Assembly: GCF_021298855.1 (NCBI RefSeq)
Contig: NZ_JAJTHI010000010.1
Coordinates: 186,001 to 250,000, forward strand
DNA from: Gemmatimonas sp.
Lineage (GTDB): Bacteria; Gemmatimonadota; Gemmatimonadetes; Gemmatimonadales; Gemmatimonadaceae
DNA length: 64,000 nucleotides
Direction: 5' to 3'
Of this stretch, positions 9,101 to 16,843 are shown piece after piece (position 1 is the first letter of the stretch; every line of letters starts with the position of its first letter). A program made the translations under genes and the position numbers. Below the pieces are notes generated by a model, which was not told the DNA's origin, searched no databases, and worked only from the letters and a program-made list of their open reading frames with translations.

Positions 9101-11927
9101 CCGACGCCTCGAACGGGACACGTTCCCATATCGGCTCGTGGAACCACTGGCGCGTGTCCGTGGCACGCTCGCCAGGCGCTCGCGCCGGGTCGCCGGTCGG
9201 CAGAGTTGCCTCCGCCTCTGGTGTCGCCGGTGTCGCGGTCTGCTGATCGGGATCGGCAGTGACCCAGTAACGCTGGCGCTCCCACGGATACGTGGGCAGC
9301 GGGACACGGCACCCCTGCGCCTCCCCAAGCTGCACTGGCCACCGCACCTCCACACCGTGACACCACAGCGACCCGACCGCACTGAGCAGCGACGGCAGCG
9401 CCTCCGATACCTGTGGATCGCTGGTCCCCGGCTGGGTGCTCAGCAGCAGATGCCCAGCACCACGTCCGGGATGCTGCTGCACGAGGTGGGTCATGGACCG
9501 CCCGGGGCCCACCTCGAGGACGATGGCCTCGGGATCGCGCAGGATCACGTCCAGTCCGGCCGCGTAATTCACCGTCTCCCGGAGATGACGGACCCAATAG
9601 CGCGGCGACGTGGCGTCGGCGGTGCTCATCCAGTCACCGCTGCGGTTGGAGACGAAGCGGATCTCCGGCGCCCCGAAGGTCAGGGTGCGCAGAAACTGCT
9701 CGAATTCGTCGAGAATCGGATCGAGCAGCATCGAGTGGGCCGCCACCGCGATGCGCACCCGGCGATACTCGAGCTCCGCTTCCGTCAAGCGCTGCTCGAG
9801 CTGCGCCAACCCACTCACGGGCCCCGAAGCCACGCACAACTCGGGCGCGTTGACGGCGGCAATCGACACGCCCTCGGGCAGCAACGGTGCCAGCTGCGCC
9901 GCCGCGACCGGAACCGACAGCATGCCGCCCGGCCGGACCTGCTCGAACAACCGGCCGCGCAAGGCTACGAGACGCACGACATCGGGCAGCGAGAAGACGC
10001 CGGCGAGATGTGCCGCCGCATACTCGCCCATGCTGTGGCCGATCATCGCCGTCGGGGTCACGCCCCACTGCATGAGGCGGCGGGCCAGCGCAATCTGCGT
10101 GATGAGGAGCGCCGGCAGTCCCACCGAAGGACGCTCGAGCACGTCGGCGGCATCGGCCGGCGCCGTCGGCGCGAGCAGCACGTGGCGAAGCTCGTCGGCG
10201 ACGCCACGATCCAGGCTCTGGAGGGCCTCGTCGAAGACCTCGCGGAAGAGCGCGTCGTCGCGATAGAGGGCGCGTGCCATATCCGGGTGCTGTGCACCGC
10301 CCCCGGCGAACTGGAAGACGAGGGTGCGCCGCCGCCCGCTGGCGTGGCCTTGCCCCCGCCAACTGCTCTCGGTGTCTTCGAGGTGCGTGGCGGCACTCGC
10401 GGTATCGCGTGCCAGCACGAATGCCCGGTGCGGATGCGCGATGCGACCGATCTGCAGCGTATGGGCGACATCGGCCAACGACACCTCAGGATGCTCACGA
10501 AGGTGGTCGGCCAGATTGATCGCCATGGTGTCGCAGGCACTGGCACTGCGCGCCGAAAGCGGCAGCAGGCGCCAGCCCGGCAGGTCGGCACGCGGTGCGC
10601 GGACGGGCGGCTCCTCCAGCACGACGTGCGCGTTGGTTCCGCCGACCCCCAGACTACTGACCCCTGCTCGCCGGGGATGCCCGCGACGAGCCCACGCCGT
10701 GCGATCCGCCACCACGCGAAACGGCGTCCGGGCGAAATCGATGAGCGGATTGGGCGTGCGAAAATGCAGGGTGGACGGCAACGTCCCATGCTGCATGGCC
10801 AGCAGCACCTTGAGTACACCGGCGACGCCGGCTGCCGTGTCGAGATGGCCGATGTTCGACTTGACCGACCCGAGGCCGCAAAACCCCGTGGCGTCGGTGC
10901 TGCGGCGAAACGCCTGCGTCAGCGCTTCCACCTCGATGGGGTCCCCGACCCGCGTGCCGGTGCCGTGCGCTTCGACGTAATCGATGGTCTCGGCGGGCAC
11001 GCCGGCGATGGCGATCGCTTCGGCAATCGCGTCGGCCTGGCCGTCCACACTGGGCGCCAGATACCCGATCTTGCCCGCCCCATCGTTGTTGATGGCCGAT
11101 CCGCGGATCACGCCGAGGATGTGATCCCCCTCGGCCAGCGCGTCCGGCAGCCGCCGCAGGACCACCACCCCGGCACCGCTGCCGAAGACCGTCCCCGCCG
11201 AGTCGGCATCGAACGGCCGGCAATGCCCATCCGGCGATAGAATCTCGTTCTCCTTGAACACGTACCCGGCGGTGTTCGGCAGCTCGATGGTCACGCCACC
11301 GGCGAGCGCCACGTCCGTCTCCCCGGCCAGCAGCGCCTGGGCCGCCATGTGCATCGCGACGAGTGAGGTCGAGCAGGCCGTCTGCACATTGACGCTGGGC
11401 CCGTGCAGGTCGAGTTCGTAGGACACCCGCGTCGACAGGAAGTCCTTGTCGTTGCCGGTGTGGCGCAGCAGAAAGAGTCCGACATCGTCGCACAAGGCGC
11501 GATTGCGCAGCAGAACCTGCTGGAACCAGCTGCCCATCCCCACGCCCGCGAATACACCGATCCGCCCAGGCGCCTGATCGGGGGCAATGCCGGCGTTCTC
11601 CAGCGCTTCGTACGCGCACTCGAGAAAGAGCCGATGCTGGGGATCCATGATTGACGCGTCCTTCGGGCTGAACCCCCAGAAGCGGGCGTCCCACCACCCG
11701 ATGTCGTCGAGTACGGCGGCGCGCGGCACGAAGTTGGGGGCGGAGCGAACCGATGCCGGCACGCCGGCCGCATCCAGCTCGTCGTCACGAAGCAGTCGAA
11801 TGGCCTCGCGTCCTTCATGGAGCAGCAACCAGAACTCCTCGAGCGAGCGCGCGCCGGGAAGCCTCCCCGCCGCACCCACGATGGCAATCTCGGTTCCCTG
11901 CCAGGTCGCGTTCGTCAGATCGTTCAT
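6174..11927 (-). CDS. Type I polyketide synthase module KS-AT-KR-DH-(A C-subdomain)-PCP
   Basis: A 1917-aa single-module PKS read from ATG 11925-11927; GTG 11975, overlapping the NRPS stop, is an alternative. Approximate order: KS 8-435 with Cys185 in TACSTSLVAM plus EAHGTGTRVGDP and VKSNIGHLDTAAG; AT 540-850 with Ser632 in GHSMGEYAAA; KR about 1160-1340 with TGGLGGIG and DYAAANAYLDAW; a dehydratase-type double hot-dog about 1370-1660 with His1397 in EHRLANGTSLIPG and Asp1562 in HPALMDMAT; about 1740-1830 an isolated adenylation C-terminal subdomain (HLVPSMFLLLDAMPVEDNG); carrier 1840-1905 with Ser1873 in DIGGHSLLAV. KR precedes DH, unlike ordinary modular PKSs. There is no thioesterase. It extends the NRPS-bound starter by one ketide unit (inference). 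Confidence 0.92.
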   Translation of the reverse strand: MNDLTNATWQGTEIAIVGAAGRLPGARSLEEFWLLLHEGREAIRLLRDDELDAAGVPASVRSAPNFVPRAAVLDDIGWWDARFWGFSPKDASIMDPQHRLFLECAYEALENAGIAPDQAPGRIGVFAGVGMGSWFQQVLLRNRALCDDVGLFLLRHTGNDKDFLSTRVSYELDLHGPSVNVQTACSTSLVAMHMAAQALLAGETDVALAGGVTIELPNTAGYVFKENEILSPDGHCRPFDADSAGTVFGSGAGVVVLRRLPDALAEGDHILGVIRGSAINNDGAGKIGYLAPSVDGQADAIAEAIAIAGVPAETIDYVEAHGTGTRVGDPIEVEALTQAFRRSTDATGFCGLGSVKSNIGHLDTAAGVAGVLKVLLAMQHGTLPSTLHFRTPNPLIDFARTPFRVVADRTAWARRGHPRRAGVSSLGVGGTNAHVVLEEPPVRAPRADLPGWRLLPLSARSASACDTMAINLADHLREHPEVSLADVAHTLQIGRIAHPHRAFVLARDTASAATHLEDTESSWRGQGHASGRRRTLVFQFAGGGAQHPDMARALYRDDALFREVFDEALQSLDRGVADELRHVLLAPTAPADAADVLERPSVGLPALLITQIALARRLMQWGVTPTAMIGHSMGEYAAAHLAGVFSLPDVVRLVALRGRLFEQVRPGGMLSVPVAAAQLAPLLPEGVSIAAVNAPELCVASGPVSGLAQLEQRLTEAELEYRRVRIAVAAHSMLLDPILDEFEQFLRTLTFGAPEIRFVSNRSGDWMSTADATSPRYWVRHLRETVNYAAGLDVILRDPEAIVLEVGPGRSMTHLVQQHPGRGAGHLLLSTQPGTSDPQVSEALPSLLSAVGSLWCHGVEVRWPVQLGEAQGCRVPLPTYPWERQRYWVTADPDQQTATPATPEAEATLPTGDPARAPGERATDTRQWFHEPIWERVPFEASAAVSRLWVLGDVLPPAVEAAVALLVAGGTPVVRVRHGEPAPFADLTGMATVSLASTSAGAWEALLAEALRQQAAPSHLLHVWASASGSLDMESAAFDTLAALGQALSRVECGALELRVVTRGAVAVTGGDLDDPMGALAVGPVLGLPAEIEGLRARLVDLDAATALNGSPVLARALAAEVAAVSAATVVAYRHGRRWARSFRAVHATTEVAPLVAREGGCYVITGGLGGIGLTLAKTLATGARVRLSLWSRRVLTDDGTPHLAAREAMQALEALGASVEVRQVDCADPVQVRDAMQAVIAQFGAVHGVIHAAGVLADGLLALKSVADMQAIMAPKLRAVPVLAEAFAAQPEATPRDFFLCCSSVSAMAGLPGQVDYAAANAYLDAWCTREAARVSWPVISLAWSAWRDTGMVARTRGTGPASMPHPLLGRTLRTGSDALFSVVLDPAQHWIMAEHRLANGTSLIPGTGYLEIARAALASWSAGRVLELRDVAFFAPFVLPEDAPRELRVAIDARDDRAQFVIAGRVEPGEDGGQWEEHVMGSARCVPAEDRTPCDPEALRRNGALTPRTVTYDPHLRFGPRWHNVRSLYTGRGQALLELALPSPYVGDLREYLLHPALMDMATAGAQCLIDQFDATQDFFVPLSYGVIRCHAPLTAHLWSHVTLRSDVSADPDLASFDVLVADADGRVLVEISDFLMTRVRDQAQLMAPDATRRRRRRSTLDLDREVAAAPEADEPSWYAEAIAPREGGAAFLHGVSLGTVHPHLLVSPFPLEGLLHRLREVPARRAPREVTPAVAPQVPVDRIEATLAEHPAVAQQAVVPRVDRTGSVRLVAYVQLSAGARATVSELRRALKKTLPPHLVPSMFLLLDAMPVEDNGTVRRDALPDPFGADDDVVPPRTDMERALAAVWRDVLGVEQISVYDNFFDIGGHSLLAVRAITRLERAVGVRLNQANMVLQTLEQLAAECARRAEGVPA

Positions 11928-11964
11928 CGAATGTGGGCGCTGGCGCCCGGCATCAGTGGAGAAA

Positions 11965-14900
11965 TCATCGGCCACGGCGCCCCAGACGCGTCTGGGCGAG
12001 TGCCAGGCGGCGCGCCGCGCGACTCTCAGCGGACCGTGCGCTGGCCTCTGCGCTGTCGTCGCCGGTGCCGTCGGCAGCCTCAGCCGCCGGCGCCTCGGGG
12101 ACACGCGACGCCGTCTGCGCAGCGAGGGGAGCGAGGTGCGCCGCGATGGTGTGGACGGTGGCAAACCGGAACAGGTCCGTGACCGGGAACGACTGCCCCA
12201 GATGCGCCTGCAACCGCTGGTGCACCTGGACCACCAGCAGGGAGTGGCCGCCCAGATCGAAGAAGTTGTCATGCATGCCCGTGACCGGCAATCGCAGCAC
12301 ATCCTGCCAGACCCCGGCAATCGCCTGCTCGAGCTGCCGCACCGTGTCCGCAGAGACCGCGACGGCGGCCGCGCGAGGCGGGAGGCTCCGTGCCGCCGGC
12401 GTGCTGCTCGCCGCAGGCGCCGGGCGCGCCGTCGTTACCCCTTCGTCGGCCCGCGGAGCACTCGACAGCGCGGCGCGGTCGATCTTGAGATTCGGGGTCC
12501 GCGGCATGTCACGCAGCACCACGAACCGGGTGGGCACCATGAAGTCGGGCAGCACCTGCAACAGACGCCGCCGCAGCGCACCCGTGTCGATCGGGACCAG
12601 TTCGCGACGCGTCAGATACGCCACCAGGCGCGGATCGCCTTCGGCAACCTGTTCCGCGACCACTACCACCTCCTGCACCGCCGCGTCGTCGGCCAGCCGG
12701 GATTCAATCTCCCCGAGCTCGATCCGATACCCGCGAATCTTCACCTGATGGTCGAGCCGCCCGAGGAAGTACAACGCCCCGTCACGCCACTCCGCCAGAT
12801 CTCCCGTCCGGTACCACCGCGTGCCGTCCGCATCGGAGACGAAGCGCTCCGTGGTGAGGTCTGGCCGGTCGAGATAGCCACGCGTCACGCCGCTGCCGCC
12901 AATCCACAGTTCACCCGGCACGCCCCGAGGGAGCAGGTGCCCCGTGCGTGGGTCGACGATTCGCAGCAGCGTATTCGCGATGGGGTGGCCGAGCGCGACC
13001 GGTCCGGTGTTGCTGGTCACCTGACCGACCGCCGACCAGACGGTGGTTTCGGTGGGACCGTACATGTTGAACACGGCCCGCGGGCCCGCCGCCAGCAAGT
13101 CCCTCGCCAGTGCTGGCGAGAGCGCTTCGCCACCCACACACAGCACCTCCAACCGCCCGAGCGCCTCCCGGTGCCCCGGCGTCTCCAGCATGAGGCGCGC
13201 CATGGACGGGGTGCACTGGAAGTGGGTCACGCCGTGCCGCGCAATGAGCGTGGCCAGGTCGCTCTCCGGTGCAGTCTGGCGCGTCGTTCCCGGGAATTGG
13301 CGGACCGCCTGCGTCTTCAACGCCGCGAGATGCCTGAGGTGTTCAAGGACCAGATCCGTCGGTAGCCCGAAATCCACCAGACAGGCGATTTCGTCCACGT
13401 CGCAGCCTCGAATGCGTCCCACCATGGCCATGGCACTCTCGGCGGTACCGAACAGCGCGCTGGTGGTGAAGTACCGCTCGAACGAGAACTCGAGCAGCGC
13501 GTTCATTTCCTCGTCGTTGAGTGCCGCGAAGTCCACATCGCTCCCGTCGGAGCCGGGTCGCTGTCGCAGGGTGGGGAACACGCCCGCATACTGCTTGATG
13601 AGATTCACTGAGGTGCGCAGGTAGGCGATCATGGAATCGCGTACGGTTTCGCGCACCTGCTCTTCGTCGTCACCGATGAACGTGTGCACCATGAGCGTGA
13701 CGCGCCCCACCCCCGCATGACCTGCCGCCCGCCAGGCCGCGCGATAGGCCGCAATCTTGGGGGCGAGTTCCTCCAGCGACTGCCCAAGCAGATGCGTCAG
13801 CAGGTTGGCACCGGCGCGACCCGCCTGCGCGAAGGTCTCGGGGTTGCCGGCGGTCGTCACCCACAGCGGCAGTCGCGGTTGCACCGGCCGCGGCAGCGTG
13901 CGGACTTCCACCGGGCCGCGCGGCCCCGGAAAAGTGACCGCTTCACCACGCCACAGCCGCTGCACCAGCTCGATGTCGCGAAACATGTTCTGCTTCGCGT
14001 CGGCATACGCCTCGGGACGAAACACGAAATCGTTGGGCTGCCACCCCGGGGCAATCGACACCCCGACGCGCCCACCCGACAGGTTGTCCACGACCGCCCA
14101 GTCTTCGGCAACACGCGCGGGATGATGCAACGGCAGTACACAGCTCCCCGCGCGAATCCCCACCTGCGTGGTGATGGCCGCAATGGCGGCACTCGTGACG
14201 ACCGGATTCGGGTAGAGCCCGCCAAAGGCGTGAAAATGCCGTTCCGGCGTCCACACGGCTTCGAACCCATTGGCGTCGGCGAACCGCGCCCCGTCCATGA
14301 GCAGCCGGTACTTCTCACGACCGTCACCCTGTTCATCGGCCGAAAAGTAGAACAGGGAGAACCCGAGACCGCCGGCAATGGCAGGCGTGGCCGCGGCCGC
14401 ACCAGGGCGGTCGGGAGCCACGACCACGGTGAAGCCACGCGACAGGGTCCAGAACAGTTCGAGGACCGAGATGTCGAAGGACACACTGGTGACCGCGAGC
14501 CACACCCCCGGCGCGGTCCGCAACGCGCGATCCATTCCCGCGAAGAAGTTGCTCACCTGCCGGTGCTCGACCATGACGCCCTTGGGGCGACCGGTGGATC
14601 CCGACGTGTAGATCACATAGGCGAGGTGCTCGGGGCGCACGTCATCGCGCAGGACGGCCCCAGGCAATGGGCCGAGCGCCTCCACATGGAGGCGCGTCAG
14701 CGACGACAGCTCACCGGGCAGCGTCAACTCGGCCTGCGTCAGGAGAATGCGAGCGCCGCAATCCTCCAGCATGAGCCGACGTCGCTCGGCCGGATAGTGC
14801 GGATCGATCGGCACGTACGCGGCACCGGCGCGCAGGACGCCGAGCAGCGCCACCACCAGATCCATCGAACGTTCGGCCATCACGGCCACGCGCTCATCCG

Positions 14901-16677
14901 GGCGCACACCACGCGCCTGCAGATGGCACGCCACGATATCGGCACGCGCCTGCAACTCGGCAAACGTGAGAGACTGGTCACCGAAGTGGAGCGCCACGCG
15001 ATCCGGGGACTGCGTTACCTGTTGGCGAATGGCGTCGGCGATCGTGCAAGGCTCGGCCTCGTCCGTCGGGCCGCGTCCCCAGGCGTTGATCTGGTTGCGC
15101 TCGCGTTCGGTGAGAATGGACAGCTCGCCGACGGGGGCACTCGCGTCGCCGCGCCACTGCCCAGCCAACGCCACCAGCCGGTCGTGCCACTGCAGGAGAT
15201 CGTCCACGGACCAGTAGCCCGTCGGTGACGCCCAGCGGGCGGCCGAGCCATCGGCGGCAACCTGGACCACGAGGCTGGCCCCTGCCGGCGGTGTCGGCCA
15301 CTCGCCGTCTGCAAGGCGTTGCACCACCACGTCACAGGACCGCTCGCTGCCGCCAAGCGCGGGGTAGCGGGCAAAGATCGACCGCTGATGCGGGCCGATC
15401 CGCTCCGCGCGCGCGCACCGTGCCATGAGGGAGGCGAGAGCGTCGGAGACCGACAGCGTGCCATCCACACCAATCTCAAGCGGCACCGTGGGCGCGAGCA
15501 GGTCGATACCGGCGCGCGCATCATGCGCCAGCGTCGTGGACGTGTATCCGAGCCAGCTTCCCGACGTCGCCCCGCGTGCCAGCAGGAGCATGACCATGGC
15601 CACGAGCTGCTCATCAGCCGCCGGAAGCCCCAGTACGGCAGTTTCCGTGGCCTGCTGCGTGCCGTGCCCGCCGGACAGCGCCACTGGCTGATACGCTTCC
15701 CAACTCCGCACCCAGTCCGCCTCGTGCATCGCACTTCGCGCAAACACGGCCGGGGTGGCGGGCAACGCCGGAACTGGGGGCAGCAGATCGCCCGCCGCCA
15801 GCCCGGCCTCGGCGCACCACGCATCTGCGCGGATGGCACGACCGTCGAGATGATGCAGATCCGACAACATCACGGCACGGTCGGCCACGCGCAGCACCAG
15901 CGAAGCGCCGTGCACCGCCACGATCTGCCCGGGCACGCTGTCCGCCTCGGTGGCCACCGGCTGCACGGCCTTCACCATGACCGGCGCGCCCAGCCAGACC
16001 CACGGCAAGACGAATGGATTCGGATACGCCCCTGTATCCGCCGCCCGCAGCGCCCGCTCCCAATCCCCTGCCGACTGCTCCGGGCGCAAGCGACCCAGAT
16101 CCTGCGGCCGATCGGCGCGTCCGTGATGCGTGACGGGATCCGGGACTTCCGCCGGGGACGCGTCGGCCGCGCCCTGTTCAAGCCGCGTCACGAGCTCGGC
16201 GAAGGCATCCAGCGCTGCGGCCCAGCAGCGTGCGTTGAGCGTGAGCGCCGTGTCGGTCTCCTCAATGGGGAAGTCGCGACGCACGAGCACCGCTCCACCA
16301 TCGAGCACCGCGGTCATCCGGTGCCACACCACCCCGTGGGTACGCTCGCCGTTGTGGAGGGCCCACGCCGCCGCCTGCAATCCGCCGTATCGGGGGAGCG
16401 GACCATCGTGGAAGTTCACGGCGCCACAGGCAGCTCGGCCAAGAACGCGCTCCGGAATGGGCTGCAGGTGCGTGATGGAGAGCAGCCAATCGAAGGCGAG
16501 CGTTTCGGACGCGGTCTCCAGATCCGCCACGGCGAACACCGGGAGGCCAATCTTGCCCGCCCACGCGCGCACGGCCGCAGCGTCGCTGACCACACCCGAC
16601 ACGTGCCAGTGTCGCGCCCGCAGGGCTTCGCCGCATTGAATGACCAACGATTCGCTGCCGATCAGCAGAGCACGCAT
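11965..16677 (-). CDS. NRPS: formyltransferase, adenylation domain with inserted luciferase-like monooxygenase, PCP
   Basis: A 1570-aa synthetase. Residues 1-300 resemble methionyl-tRNA formyltransferase (MRALLIGSESL; VNFHDGPLPRYGG near 90), so a formyl cap on the loaded amino group is likely. About 300-530 looks like a degenerate condensation-like linker without HHxxxDG. The A domain starts near 545 (YTSGSTGRPKG near 690, FDISV near 733). It is interrupted at about 760-1110 by a flavin monooxygenase of the MupA/Atu3671 luciferase-like family (LGFSLFYFSADEQG, APGWQPNDFVFRPE), then resumes (NMYGPTETTVWS near 1204, YRTGDLAEW, KIRGYRIELGEIE, NLKIDRAAL). The PCP has Ser1479 in DLGGHSLLVV. By-eye specificity residues read DILQCGMVWK, close to the glycine code. 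The gene ends 37 bp before the PKS ATG, so they form one operon. Confidence 0.93.
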   Translation of the reverse strand: MRALLIGSESLVIQCGEALRARHWHVSGVVSDAAAVRAWAGKIGLPVFAVADLETASETLAFDWLLSITHLQPIPERVLGRAACGAVNFHDGPLPRYGGLQAAAWALHNGERTHGVVWHRMTAVLDGGAVLVRRDFPIEETDTALTLNARCWAAALDAFAELVTRLEQGAADASPAEVPDPVTHHGRADRPQDLGRLRPEQSAGDWERALRAADTGAYPNPFVLPWVWLGAPVMVKAVQPVATEADSVPGQIVAVHGASLVLRVADRAVMLSDLHHLDGRAIRADAWCAEAGLAAGDLLPPVPALPATPAVFARSAMHEADWVRSWEAYQPVALSGGHGTQQATETAVLGLPAADEQLVAMVMLLLARGATSGSWLGYTSTTLAHDARAGIDLLAPTVPLEIGVDGTLSVSDALASLMARCARAERIGPHQRSIFARYPALGGSERSCDVVVQRLADGEWPTPPAGASLVVQVAADGSAARWASPTGYWSVDDLLQWHDRLVALAGQWRGDASAPVGELSILTERERNQINAWGRGPTDEAEPCTIADAIRQQVTQSPDRVALHFGDQSLTFAELQARADIVACHLQARGVRPDERVAVMAERSMDLVVALLGVLRAGAAYVPIDPHYPAERRRLMLEDCGARILLTQAELTLPGELSSLTRLHVEALGPLPGAVLRDDVRPEHLAYVIYTSGSTGRPKGVMVEHRQVSNFFAGMDRALRTAPGVWLAVTSVSFDISVLELFWTLSRGFTVVVAPDRPGAAAATPAIAGGLGFSLFYFSADEQGDGREKYRLLMDGARFADANGFEAVWTPERHFHAFGGLYPNPVVTSAAIAAITTQVGIRAGSCVLPLHHPARVAEDWAVVDNLSGGRVGVSIAPGWQPNDFVFRPEAYADAKQNMFRDIELVQRLWRGEAVTFPGPRGPVEVRTLPRPVQPRLPLWVTTAGNPETFAQAGRAGANLLTHLLGQSLEELAPKIAAYRAAWRAAGHAGVGRVTLMVHTFIGDDEEQVRETVRDSMIAYLRTSVNLIKQYAGVFPTLRQRPGSDGSDVDFAALNDEEMNALLEFSFERYFTTSALFGTAESAMAMVGRIRGCDVDEIACLVDFGLPTDLVLEHLRHLAALKTQAVRQFPGTTRQTAPESDLATLIARHGVTHFQCTPSMARLMLETPGHREALGRLEVLCVGGEALSPALARDLLAAGPRAVFNMYGPTETTVWSAVGQVTSNTGPVALGHPIANTLLRIVDPRTGHLLPRGVPGELWIGGSGVTRGYLDRPDLTTERFVSDADGTRWYRTGDLAEWRDGALYFLGRLDHQVKIRGYRIELGEIESRLADDAAVQEVVVVAEQVAEGDPRLVAYLTRRELVPIDTGALRRRLLQVLPDFMVPTRFVVLRDMPRTPNLKIDRAALSSAPRADEGVTTARPAPAASSTPAARSLPPRAAAVAVSADTVRQLEQAIAGVWQDVLRLPVTGMHDNFFDLGGHSLLVVQVHQRLQAHLGQSFPVTDLFRFATVHTIAAHLAPLAAQTASRVPEAPAAEAADGTGDDSAEASARSAESRAARRLALAQTRLGRRGR
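11981..11996. repeat. 16-bp perfect palindrome at the NRPS/PKS junction
   Basis: CCCAGACGCGTCTGGG, a perfect palindrome with no spacer, inside the last codons of the NRPS and 54 bp before the PKS ATG. It could be a protein-binding site, an RNA hairpin affecting PKS translation, or chance in a GC-rich coding region. Confidence 0.35.
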
Positions 16678-16843
16678 GGATGGGATCGGTGTGTTTCAGG
16701 CAAAGCAGCCCAGGGGTCCTGGCCCCGCCGGACATCGGGCAGGGGCACGCAGTAAGACGAATGAACCCATCCGAAGCATACAAGCACGCCCCCCCTCACG
16801 TCCTGCCCCCCGGGGGCGGACCATCCCGGCACTGCTGGTGCGG

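Noticed and set aside
8862-11240. A 792-aa plus-strand gene within the PKS region
   Set aside because: It is antisense to conserved KS-AT-KR sequence, is Arg/His/Gly-rich and lacks any recognisable domain.
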